Source: Haplosporangium gracile
Taxonomy: Eukaryota > Mortierellomycota > Mortierellomycetes > Mortierellales > Mortierellaceae
Length of the DNA: 11,133 nucleotides
Assembly: GCA_015499985.1 (NCBI GenBank)
Contig: JAAAUF010001155.1
Span: 1 to 11,133 of the forward strand
Reading direction: 5' to 3'
Shown: one piece after another, positions 1-7,703 of the stretch
Position numbering within the stretch: the first letter of the stretch is position 1
Layout of the letters: every line of letters begins with the position of its first letter
Translations under genes and position numbers: made by a program
The notes under the pieces: model-generated
What the model was told of the DNA's origin: nothing
The model's database searches: none
What the model saw: only the letters and a program-made list of their open reading frames with translations

Positions 1-652
1 CTACGGCGAGGCGTTGTTGACAGCCAGGATTCAGGACCGAGTCTTCTTTTTCTGGATTTACCAAACCCTCCGTTGAACGCGGGCGGTCCGATCCCTGAGC
101 GATTTTGGTCAAACGTACTTTTGAGCAAGCTGGAGGGCATGCAAGCACAGGACCTTCCTGTGTATTTGTATTCGCATTCAGAACTAAAGAGGGCCCGGAA
201 AAAATAAGACTTACAGATGGCATTCATTCCAGTCAAATCATCCGAGGCAGTCGACGAGAACTTGTAATGATCCGTCGCATCATTGACTCTGGTTGCCAAA
301 GGACGGAAGCTCCCCGAGGTAATCACTGGCATATAGTTTGCACAACCGCAATGTTGGTGTTGGAGATACTCCAGGCAGACATGTACGGAAAGGGGCCCTC
401 AGTACCAGAGTTACCACCAGACGAGATAGGTTTGCCATCGTTTCCAATACCGTTACGACCGACCTTGGCATAAAAGACAACCTGACCCTTGTTGTATTTG
501 TTGCCCTCGATGAATCCCTTGAGAACGTGGCTGATGGAGGTGAGAAGCGCGTAGACATAGGAAACCCCGAGGTGAGGGCCAAAGGCGGGTTTGGTGGCGG
601 CTTTTGCCTGGGATGTGAGCAGCAGGGCGACGGTGAGGCAATACAGTTTCAT
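1..652 (-). CDS. Small secreted protein, partial, probably three exons
   Basis: I do not recognise the family. Translation starts at the ATG at 652-650. Residues 1-18 look like a signal peptide: Lys2, a hydrophobic core and an A-K-A cleavage site. The first frame is open to a TGA at 325-323 (109 aa). Downstream, a second frame and then a third stay open to the window start and look coding. Two GT-AG introns join all three in phase: 414-326 (89 nt, GTAACT...GCCAG) and 214-130 (85 nt, GTAAGT...TCCAG), giving exons 652-415, 325-215 and 129 to beyond 1. This yields at least 159 codons, continuing off the window. A TATA box and CT-rich leader precede it. Alternatives are the unspliced 109-aa protein, or a pseudogene with frameshifts. 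The start and signal peptide are well supported; the splicing is inference. Confidence 0.5.
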
Positions 653-655
653 TGT

Positions 656-1651
656 GCTGGATGATGAAAAGATAGAGGAAGGTTGGGAAAAGTGGTGAAG
701 GTGGAGAGGAAGAGGGAGTGAAGAAAGAGAAAGGAATGGTGCTCGACCTTTTATACTCGCTCGTGAGAGTTGATCGATGGCGAATGTTCTTTATTTTTTT
801 TTCAACTAATCAGTAATCACAAATACGTAGCTGATAGTTGTTGTTGGCATGAAGGTCGATTCTTTTTCACTGTCCTTTGATCAAGTTTGCATTATTGCTC
901 TCCTTTCTGCTTCTCTTTTTTTCTCAATTCCGCGCTCATTCTTTCTCTATCTTACATTCTTCAGAATTTGCTCAGGAAGAGGAATGGAGTGTGAAGGGAA
1001 TAACATACTGTACACGTGTCTCATTCGTTTTATGCCTGTCTGTTTGATTGTTGTTTGTTTGTTCCCTACGCGTGTAAACTTAAATGTTACACGAAAAATT
1101 CAATCCCTTACTGTTTTGCATGTTTAATTTTCGGTGCACACCAAGAATGCGAGCAAAAAAACCTAAACAGCCTTAGCATCCCATCTACAAACGTTAAAAA
1201 ATGTCCAGTTGCCTCCTTAATTAACCAACAAACAAAAAAACATCCCCATTAAGGTTGTTTACCGGCATTCTCGGATTGTCACATTGAACTCTTATGTGAC
1301 AGTGACATGCAAGATGGTGAGAGCGGCACCTCTTTCCACACTCTCACATCTCCCTCTTTCTCTCTCCCTCGTTCTTACCCTTTTTTTCACACGAATACAA
1401 CGAACTTTGTTTTTTTCGTGTTCCTCCTACCAGTTTATCTTATCAATGACCATTTTAATGGCTTCCTGCGGTGTTTTTTGCTCTCGCCGGAAGAGCAGGC
1501 TCCTGAATATCAAGCACGATGTGTTGTTAGGTTGGTTCTCCGAGGAGGTTTCCTATGGACAAGCCTAGGAAAGTATACACGATGGCAGATCCGAGATGAT
1601 GAAGATGAGAAGGAATAACGTCCTGCCAATATCCTTGTTCTCTGTTCTGAA
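656..1651. other. Gene-poor intergenic stretch
   Basis: Besides the TATA box and leader of the minus-strand secreted-protein gene, I see nothing convincing. Open frames here (for example 849-1127 and 1284-1618) are hydrophobic or Ser/Leu/Phe-rich translations of CT-rich DNA with no recognisable motif. One short perfect hairpin is present: TGTCACAT at 1277-1284 pairs with ATGTGACA at 1294-1301 across a 9-nt loop. It has no T-run and no neighbouring gene that would give it an obvious role. Confidence 0.5.
747..755 (-). promoter_or_regulatory. TATA box of the secreted-protein gene
   Basis: On the minus strand this reads TATAAAAGG, about 95 bases before the ATG at 652. Between them lies a strongly CT-rich leader (purine-rich on the plus strand, about 664-735), as is common in fungal 5' UTRs. 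No CCAAT box was obvious just upstream. Confidence 0.55.
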
Positions 1652-1654
1652 TTA

Positions 1655-1678
1655 CTCCACTGCCAGATTGATATTGCA
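1655..1678 (+). repeat. Left terminal inverted repeat
   Basis: This 24-bp arm matches the minus strand of 3676-3699 at 23 of 24 positions. It is preceded directly by the TA at 1653-1654. Similarity stops sharply after TGCA. Confidence 0.87.
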
Positions 1679-2153
1679 ATATCCCTTCGTCCGTCATTTT
1701 AAATGAAATTATTGAGTAAATACATGGAATTGACACGACAGGAGAGATAATATAAACAAAATTGCACCCAAAATTTGGTTGCAAAACAGGGAAGGAGATA
1801 TTAAATTGAAGTGCACAAAACATTCTCGTGTGTAATCCGGGCAAATCAAAATGAAAATATAGGCCTCTTGGGATGTAAATGTGAGTAAAATAACTCCGTA
1901 AAAAGTAAATATGTTTTTCGTAATAACATTGGATGAGGGGTGATACGTGTATACTAGAATCGGCTGTTGTTCTTTCGCTGCCTCGTCTTTACATTGTTCA
2001 ACTCTTTTATTCTCAGTTGTCTTCTATTCCCCAGCTTCTCTAATACTGTAGTTCCACACCCGTATCAGCTTCCCAACGATTCATTCAACAACGCCACTAT
2101 ACCACCTATTCGCCACAAAGAACAACCACCACCCTCGACTTCATCACCTACTT
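1679..2153 (+). other. 5' non-coding region of the transposon
   Basis: This is the stretch between the left inverted repeat and the transposase. It is AT-rich to about 1950, then CT-rich (about 1967-2050), then A/C-rich up to a poly-A run at 2159-2169. That order resembles a fungal promoter followed by a 5' leader, so it is probably the transposase promoter. An open frame at 1967-2188 lies here but its translation has no recognisable feature. Confidence 0.4.
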
Positions 2154-3534
2154 GTGACAAAAAAAAAAAGAACCAGCATCTCTTGTGAAGAGAGATAGAA
2201 TGTTATCCTTGCCATCATCAATGAAGGCGATACCTACTCTACAGCATCCAAGCGCTTCATGCTCTCTTGCACCACTATGCGCTCCATCTTTATGACCTTC
2301 CAAGAAACCAATAGGGCCTCCAAACTGCCAAGTGGCGGCAAACCGGCGGCCACGTCTCGAGAGGGAGCATATGGAGTGGCTAAAGGCACGACTTATCGGT
2401 GATCCAGATCTTCCCACCACCGACCTCCACGGCCAGCTCAACAAACACTTCCTTCTCAAGCCACCAATTAGCAGAAGCACCGTCCAAAATGCCGTCATCA
2501 ACCGCATTGGCTACACGCCGAAGCTGATCCACTCAGAACCCGTAAACAACAACGACCCTGATCGCGTTCAAGCGAGGAAGGTTTGGGCACAATAGGTGTA
2601 CGAACGCTCAGACAGTTTGGACGATTTTATATACTTGGACGAATCTGGATTCAAATTGCACATCCGACGGAAGTTTGGCCGCGCCCCACGCGGTGCTCGT
2701 CCTGTCAAACTAGTTGAAGCCCAAAAAGATCTCAACCTGTCGTTGGTTGTGGCTGTCGATAAGACAGACCTTCTTGCTTTTAGGATCAAGCTCAAGGCTT
2801 ACAAGGGTATCCATTTCGCGAGCTTCCTCCAGAAGAAGCTATTCCCCAAGTTGGACGACCACCGGATCATTGTCATGGACAATTGCCGTATCCACAAAGA
2901 GAAGACTGTTCTGAACGTGATCCAGCATGCCCATCACATTCCCTTCTTCCTGCCCGCTTATACCCCTCCCCCCCATTTTAATGTGGCTGAATGGGTTTTC
3001 GGCTGCGTCAAAGGACAAGTCAAGAAGAGCAAGGTCAAAAAGCATACGCTGACAGGTATAATCCGAAGATTCCTCGTACGGAAAGTAACTACAGCCAACA
3101 TCGGGGTGTAGATAAAGGAGGCTGAGCGAATTTTCCTGCTGGCCCTTGAGGGGCATCCTCTTGGCCGTCTTATGAACACCAAGCAAGCCCTAACTCTGCT
3201 AAGGGAAAGCGAAGACCCCTACCCGGAAGTAGAGGGCGACGAACACGAGGATGGACAAGTGTTGTGGGATGATAGGGAAGTTTTTGGTGTGGATGGTGTT
3301 AGGGGTGATGACAGTTCGTCAGATTCCTCTGACAATGACACTGACGAGGCGGAGGAAGAAAAACAGGACGATTCTAGTCAGCTGCAAACTCTAGATGGCG
3401 AACAGGAGGAAGACAACCAGATGGAAGAGCAGGAGGAAGACAACCAGATGGAAGAGCAGGAGGAGGAGGAGAAGGAAGAGGTGTTGGAAATCCCACCAAC
3501 CAGAACTCACTCCTTTCTTCGTCGTGTAGGGTAG
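2154..3534 (+). pseudogene. Tc1/mariner-type DDE transposase, broken
   Basis: In life it would bind the element's inverted repeats and cut and paste the element. The N-terminal part, in the frame of 2154, reads as a helix-turn-helix segment (about 2187-2333, with motifs INEGDTYSTASKRF and ETNRASKLPSGG). It then shifts by one frame between about 2334 and 2350, and the rest is in the frame of 2332. The catalytic core follows: first Asp in IYLDESGF (2638-2640), second Asp in VMDNCRIHK (2878-2880), and the Glu in FNVAEWVF (2989-2991) after the LPAYTP motif. In-frame TAG codons interrupt it at 2196, 2593 and 3109, and reading continues in frame past the last two. The C-terminal tail (from about 3220) is very acidic and holds two exact copies of QEEDNQMEE. 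The original start is uncertain: GTG at 2154 may once have been ATG. It is almost certainly inactive. Confidence 0.85.
3403..3456 (+). repeat. 27-bp tandem duplication in the transposase tail
   Basis: Two identical 27-bp copies, 3403-3429 and 3430-3456, each encode QEEDNQMEE, followed by a partial third (cag gag gag). The unit is a multiple of three, so the frame is kept. It lies in an acidic Glu/Asp-rich tail beyond the catalytic core. Confidence 0.85.
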
Positions 3535-3675
3535 ACGCAGCCTAAAATATCCACTATTTATTTGTCAGATAATATTTTTGCTTTGGGAGAATAGGAATAA
3601 GGCTTCTTGACATTGCAAAATTGACTGCCTTCAATTGTGATAAAAATTTTTCATTTACATAGCCAATACGATAAA

Positions 3676-3699
3676 TGCAATATCAATCTGGCAGTAGAG
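3676..3699 (-). repeat. Right terminal inverted repeat
   Basis: Partner of the arm at 1655-1678, in reverse orientation, with one mismatch. It is followed directly by the TA at 3700-3701, which completes the target-site duplication. Confidence 0.87.
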
Positions 3700-3702
3700 T
3701 AA

Positions 3703-4318
3703 CGGGGAAGGGATCAGAAGAGTCTTTCACTTGCCCGCTGGGGATTTTTTTTGGTATTTTTGCGCGAAGGTGTGGTAGCCCAACCAAATGAAGACAGGCC
3801 AGAAGACCTCGCAAACAGATCTGCAAGTTGGTTTCTTGCTCCTGAGTGGTCCGTGGGTTGCGTGCATCAATGCAGTCTCAGTTGAAAAAGGGGAAAACAC
3901 CCAAGATGCGATGCAAAAGAAAATGATGCTTAGCCTGCCGTCATGCTACCATTCAGATAAGGGACAGAGGAATAACACTTGAGTGCCAGGTTGAAAATGT
4001 GTGTGTGGAGGGGGGAGCTTCATGTTGGAGGCGATGGATAGTTGAAGAAAGGTAGCCGAATTACATATCATTCGCAAAAATATCAGCAAGTGGCAACGCA
4101 AGCGAGTGAGGCTGTCGTTTTTCTTGAATCTACATCTGCATCGTATGTGGAAATCTGAAAAATGTCGATTTCCACGTCGATTCAGATGCACAAACATGGA
4201 CTACTCAGAATCGAGGAACCAACTTGTATCGACAACCTGTATCTGCATCGTCATCGAAATTTTTTATAAAGGAAAAAGGCTATTGATTTTGCCTGAAGGA
4301 GTTTTTAGGTTCAAGACA
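3703..4318. other. Intergenic DNA upstream of the hydrolase gene
   Basis: I see no credible gene. The frames at 3788-3982 and 4106-4336 have no motifs. The stretch holds the imperfect hairpin described separately (4133-4188) and a TATAAA at 4265-4270 that could serve the downstream gene, although it lies about 280 bases before the preferred ATG. Confidence 0.4.
4133..4188. repeat. Long imperfect inverted repeat (hairpin)
   Basis: The left arm, 4133-4155, and right arm, 4167-4188, pair with only a few mismatches and one bulge across an 11-nt loop. The inner 9 bp are perfect (GTGGAAATC with GATTTCCAC), and the outer 11 bp match with one mismatch. Part of the left arm (ATCTGCATCGT, 4134-4144) recurs exactly as a direct copy at 4241-4251. 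It could be a remnant of a miniature inverted-repeat element or a structured RNA or DNA site. No target duplication was found. Confidence 0.6.
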
Positions 4319-4400
4319 CTGAGTAATGGATGCTGAGTAATGGTTGCTGAGTAAGGGATGCTGAATAAGGGATGCTACGTTGGATGCTACGTAATGGCTG
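4319..4400 (+). repeat. 14-bp tandem repeat array, six units
   Basis: The units start at 4319, 4333, 4347, 4361, 4375 (shortened to 12 bp) and 4387, with consensus CTGAGTAATGGATG. The first three contain TGAGTAA, the fourth TGAATAA; the fifth carries TACGTTG and the sixth TACGTAA. TGAGTAA and TACGTAA resemble bZIP (AP-1/Yap-type) binding sites; this is a resemblance only. The array lies 150-230 bases before the hydrolase ATG, so it would be in its promoter or leader. Confidence 0.75.
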
Positions 4401-4477
4401 CAAATGGCCCCTCCCGATCGGGTTCCTCCAAGCCAATGAAGATCTCGTCCCTTAAACACGAACACTTCCGTCAAGAC

Positions 4478-4484
4478 TTAAATA
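4478..4484 (+). promoter_or_regulatory. Possible TATA-like element of the hydrolase gene
   Basis: TTAAATA, 66 bases before the ATG at 4550, leaves a short A/C/T-rich leader with no other ATG. The better TATAAA at 4265-4270 is much further away and would place the 14-bp array in the transcript. Neither is proven. Confidence 0.3.
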
Positions 4485-4549
4485 GCTTAGCTTTCTGTAG
4501 CAAAACTTTTCAAGAACGCCTTACTCACAAAACTTTAACATTGTTCCTC

Positions 4550-5356
4550 ATGGAGACGCCTACCACTCAATCGGTGCAGATACAGCAAATTCGCAATGCC
4601 ACGCTGAAGATCACCTACGCAGATAAAATCTTCCTTGTCGATCCCATGCTTGCGAGAAAGGGTGCATATCCAGGGTTTGAGGGAACGTATCGCAGCCATC
4701 TGCGCAATCCGATGATCGAGCTTCCGATGCCGGCCGAGAGCGTTGTGGAGGGCGTAGATGCGGTGATCGTGAGCCATACCCACCTCGACCACTGGGACGA
4801 TGCGGCTCAGGAGATACTCCCTAAAGGCATTCCTCTTTTTGCACAGGATGAATCTGACGCCCAAATCATTCGCGCCCAGGGCTTTACCGACGTTCGCATT
4901 TTGGGTGCGAACGTAGTTTTCAAAGGCGTCCACTTGACAAAGACAGGGGGAGTGCACGGTGTGGACTCTATGTACTCCATTCCTGACCTGGCGAAAAGTC
5001 TTGGCAAGGTCATGGGCATCGTCTTTCAGGCGCCGGGCTCGAAAACCGTCTACGTCGCCGGTGATACTGTGTGGGACAGTGAAGTTGATGAGACCTTGGT
5101 CAAGTTCAACCCCGACGTGATCATCCTGAATACCGGTGATGCCCGTCTAACTGGCTTCAATGACTCCATCATCATGAGCAAGGACGACACACTCCATGCG
5201 CATCGGGCTGCGCCAAACGCAACCATCATCGCTGTGCATATGGATGCAATCAACCATACAGTATTGAGTCGTGAGGAACTGCGGGAATATGTTCAGCAGA
5301 AGGGCATTCAGGATCGTGTCTTGATTCCTGCTGATGGCGAAATTCTCCGGCTTTGA
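4550..5356 (+). CDS. MBL-fold metallo-hydrolase, UlaG-like
   Basis: The product is a 268-aa, single-exon metallo-beta-lactamase-fold hydrolase, probably cytosolic and binding one or two divalent metal ions. The substrate cannot be told. Visible metal ligands are SHTHLDHWD (His76, His78, Asp80, His81), GGVHG (His136), AGDTVW (Asp172) and AVHMDAINH (His230, with His235 nearby). The N-terminal strands (NATLKITYADKIFLVDPML) are typical of the UlaG-like branch, which is most common in bacteria. I chose the ATG at 4550 because homology-like sequence begins just after it. The frame stays open upstream to an ATG at 4358, but that extension would translate the 14-bp repeats and is Ser/Lys-rich without motifs. 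There is no stop, frameshift or missing ligand, and the gene looks richer in G+C than its flanks. It sits alone between two dead mobile elements, and bacterial origin by transfer is plausible but unproven. Confidence 0.88.
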   Translation: METPTTQSVQIQQIRNATLKITYADKIFLVDPMLARKGAYPGFEGTYRSHLRNPMIELPMPAESVVEGVDAVIVSHTHLDHWDDAAQEILPKGIPLFAQDESDAQIIRAQGFTDVRILGANVVFKGVHLTKTGGVHGVDSMYSIPDLAKSLGKVMGIVFQAPGSKTVYVAGDTVWDSEVDETLVKFNPDVIILNTGDARLTGFNDSIIMSKDDTLHAHRAAPNATIIAVHMDAINHTVLSREELREYVQQKGIQDRVLIPADGEILRL

Positions 5357-5411
5357 CCCATAGTGCCCACTCCAATCCCATAGTACCCACTCCAAACCCA
5401 TAGTGTACCCT
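5357..5411 (+). repeat. 20-bp tandem repeats next to the hydrolase stop codon
   Basis: Two near-identical 20-bp units, 5357-5376 (CCCATAGTGCCCACTCCAAT) and 5377-5396 (two differences), are followed by a partial third that decays after CCCATAGTG. The first unit starts at the base right after the TGA, so the array would form the beginning of the 3' UTR. Confidence 0.85.
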
Positions 5412-5555
5412 TCATTCTTCTGGGGTTGATTTATAAAAACGCATTGATTGTTATCGACGTTCAGTATCACAGTGCTCAAATTTTTCCTCTTACTATTCCT
5501 TGTTTTACACCCATCTTTCACCAGATCAATTTCAGTCGTGAAGTTAAGGGTTTTT

Positions 5556-5568
5556 AATAAAGAATAAA
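5556..5568 (+). terminator. Likely polyadenylation signals of the hydrolase gene
   Basis: AATAAA at 5556-5561 and again at 5563-5568, about 200 bases after the stop codon, on the coding strand and in an A-rich context. The position fits fungal 3' processing, but the cleavage site cannot be seen. Confidence 0.45.
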
Positions 5569-6096
5569 ATAAAACGAAAGCGAGCGTAGCTAGGTCATTG
5601 GTAGCCGTAGATTGGTGGTACATAGGACAGTGGCGTAAAGTTCAATGCCTTTTACTTTGATTAAAGCGTTGAGTGTTAAAGTTAGAAATAGAGGAAAGGG
5701 AAACCGAATATCACTGGAAGTTAAGCGCTATTTTGCAAAGAATTGTTTATTTTAAAGACCGTTGAAAAAAAAAGTCTCGCTACTTCTGTAGGTAATCTCC
5801 GCACACTATCTTACGGTGTGTCAGGAACTCTCTGCGATCACAGTCAACTCTCTCATCAAGCATTGTAAAGTACATCGATTTCATCTCGTCCATCTCCCGG
5901 ACGAGACTCAGCAACCTCCTCCAGTTCACCCGCATTTCGTGAAAGGCCCCCCCCCCCTCCGATCAACCCTGCCTCCGCTCCTCAGCTCATCGACCCGGCT
6001 GTTATGCGGGACTCTCTGGCCACTGCTAAAACCACAAAAAAAGAATTGGCGCACGTCTCAGTTTGAGACCAAGTCAAACATGTCTAGGACAAATAA
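5569..6096. other. Intergenic DNA and possible 5' remnant of the retroelement
   Basis: Up to about 5800 I see nothing. From about 5820 the base composition changes to C-rich, with a C-run at about 5948-5957. The stretch 5960-6063 can be read as a Pro/Ala-rich peptide (INPASAPQLIDPAVMRD and on) ending in TGA at 6064. It may be the remnant of the region before the reverse transcriptase of the DIRS element, but no motif proves it. Confidence 0.3.
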
Positions 6097-7074
6097 GAAG
6101 CAAAATCGTGGGCGCAAACCTGCTTCCACCAAATCCCAGCCGAACAAGAGATACAGCAACTCCCGGTCAAGCGGTCCATAGGGGAAGTGGACCCACCCTA
6201 CCTGGGGCATCGATCTCCCCTGTTTACCGTGCCGAAGAAGAATGGCCAGCTCAGGCCAATTCTCAATCTTCGCAAGGCATCCAGACGATTCCTCCAATTC
6301 GACTGGGCAGAGCGCTGGTACCAATTCCATGTGCTCTCTTTTAGTCTGTCTTTGTCCCCTCTCGCCTTCACCAAGGTCCTGTGCTCAGTCCTTCGGTGGG
6401 CCCACTCCAAGGGTATCAGAATTTTGGCTTACTTGGATAATCTAATCATCAAAGCCTCGTCCGAATCCCTGGCCAAGGAACACACATTGCTGACCATAAA
6501 TATGCTCCAACCCCTACGTTTTTTGACCAACAGCGCCAAGTTCGCTTTATGACCAACCCAGATTCTCAAGCACCTGGGGTTCTACATCAATATGCGCAAG
6601 ATGATCTTCACCTTACCCAAAGACAAGGTCCGCGAGTTGAAACGGGAGGCGACAGCCCTATGGACGTCGACAACCACTACGCTTCGATACCTAGCATTAT
6701 TCATCGGCAAAGCACAGGTAGCCATGCTAGCAGTTCTTCCAGCACGCCTTCAGACACGATACTTGGTGGCATGCAAGGACCGTGTCTTGGCTTCTGATCT
6801 TGACTGGTCCAGCAGCATCCAACCGTCCAAGGAGGCGCTCAACGACATCGATTGGTGGCGCAATCATCTTCAGTCATGGATAGGACAGTCATTTCTTCTA
6901 CAGATCCCGGAGGCGGAACTCTTTACGGACGCTTCCTACTGAAGTTAGGGCATTATTCTTACCAACACGGTCATCTCTCGCCCTTGGCCACCTCAGGAGT
7001 CCCAACAGTTGATCAATTGCCGCGAGCTGCAACAGATTAGGCTATTATTTATCACTCTTTATCCATCTTCATAG
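6097..7074 (+). pseudogene. DIRS-type reverse transcriptase/RNase H, broken
   Basis: In order, one frame shows EIQQL...GEVDPPYLGHRSPLFTVPKKNGQLRPILNLRK, the N-terminal block of DIRS-family reverse transcriptase. It then jumps straight to FLQFDWAERWYQF, which normally lies some 60 residues later. The motif with the first catalytic Asp is therefore deleted (junction near 6278-6295). LSFSLSLSPLAFTK replaces the usual LPFGL block, and the second catalytic box reads YLDN rather than YLDD. After an in-frame TGA at 6550, reading continues with LKHLGFYIN, LFIGKAQVAML and the RNase H start ELFTDAS. TGA at 6940 and TAG at 6946 follow, then an RNase H-like INCREL segment to TAG at 7072. Such elements usually also carry a tyrosine recombinase and a gag-like protein; neither is visible. 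This is a dead fragment. The family call is strong from motif order; the exact clade is not determined. Confidence 0.8.
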
Positions 7075-7623
7075 ATATGACTTACCTAGAAACCTTAGTA
7101 AACACCTGTATATATAGCTGTATCATAGAAACAAAGAATCTTACTCATCGCCCCACTTCCTCACCCCCTCCTGTGCTTCTTGTGCTTGTTACTCTTGTCC
7201 CTGTACCTTCCTGTCCACCTACTCATCTCACCTATTGCATAATGGCGCAAATGAAGGTGGGGAAGGCGAAGGTGGAGGCAAAGTAGAATGACTTAGGATA
7301 CTATGTAGTGTTAGTGTGTGGTACGCGAGAAAAGGCATGAGTAATGCGCGATGGAGAAGGCAAAAAAAACATTCGGTGATGGATGTTTACATGAGTAAAT
7401 CAGATTCCCTCTGAAAGACAATTAAATGGACAAGTATGGGGCAGAAAGACCAACGCCGACACCAATTTCAGGGGAGGTGAACAACGTTAAGAATAAGGGA
7501 CAGTATAAGTTAATGGGGAAAAGAAAGCAAGACAAGAAAACAAGGCAATCCTAACGCGCATGAGTATACATGCCCTCCTAAAATCCTTGATTGCGAGGGT
7601 GAGTAGCAACTTTTTATCTTGAC

Positions 7624-7703
7624 CGGACGCGTGTTTTATGTCCATTATTTTCCCGTATTGTAGTAATCCTACTAATAGCTTTGAACGGACGCGTTTTTTG
7701 TCC
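7624..7703 (+). repeat. Imperfect direct repeat around ACGCGT
   Basis: CGGACGCGTGTTTTATGTCC at 7624-7643 recurs as CGGACGCGTTTTTTGTCC at 7686-7703, offset 62 bases. Both contain ACGCGT, the MluI cell-cycle box of yeasts. The intervening DNA is AT-rich. The function is unknown. Confidence 0.5.

Larger units (their letters stand above)
1655..3699 (+). mobile_element. Tc1/mariner (IS630 superfamily) transposon, whole but defective
   Basis: The ends are a 24-bp inverted repeat. The left end begins CTCCACTGCCAGATTGATAT and ends in TGCA at 1678. The right end, read on the minus strand from 3699, is the same with one mismatch (C to T at the fourth base). Each end is flanked by TA (1653-1654 and 3700-3701), the target duplication of the Tc1/mariner superfamily, and the first flanking T also matches on both sides. 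The 2045-bp interior carries a DDE transposase pseudogene on the plus strand, with about 480 bp of non-coding DNA before it and about 140 bp after it. The element appears to have inserted once and then decayed, since its edges are intact while its gene is not. It could still be moved by a related transposase elsewhere in the genome. Confidence 0.85.

Noticed and set aside
105..473. Plus-strand open frame of 122 codons
   Set aside because: It lies opposite the minus-strand secreted-protein exons, which have a signal peptide and TATA box. Its own translation has no motif.
1277..1301. 8-bp perfect hairpin with a 9-nt loop as a terminator or protein-binding site
   Set aside because: Arms of 8 bp are expected by chance at this scale, and no neighbouring gene or T-run supports a role.
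849..1618. Several plus-strand open frames with hydrophobic translations
   Set aside because: They are translations of CT-rich intergenic DNA, lack domains, and overlap each other in different frames.
3788..3982. 64-codon plus-strand frame
   Set aside because: No domain, no promoter and no relation to neighbours; probably chance.
4319..4400. CRISPR-like array
   Set aside because: The units are directly adjacent 14-mers without spacers, and the window is fungal.
4358..4549. 64-residue N-terminal extension of the hydrolase
   Set aside because: It would translate the 14-bp repeats and shows no motif, while the hydrolase fold starts just after the ATG at 4550. It could still be a leader or targeting segment.
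5147..5623. 158-codon minus-strand frame
   Set aside because: It runs antisense through the end of the hydrolase gene and through the 20-bp repeats, with no recognisable domain.
7077..7286. 69-codon frame with a Pro-rich stretch
   Set aside because: Low-complexity translation of CT-rich DNA, without motif.
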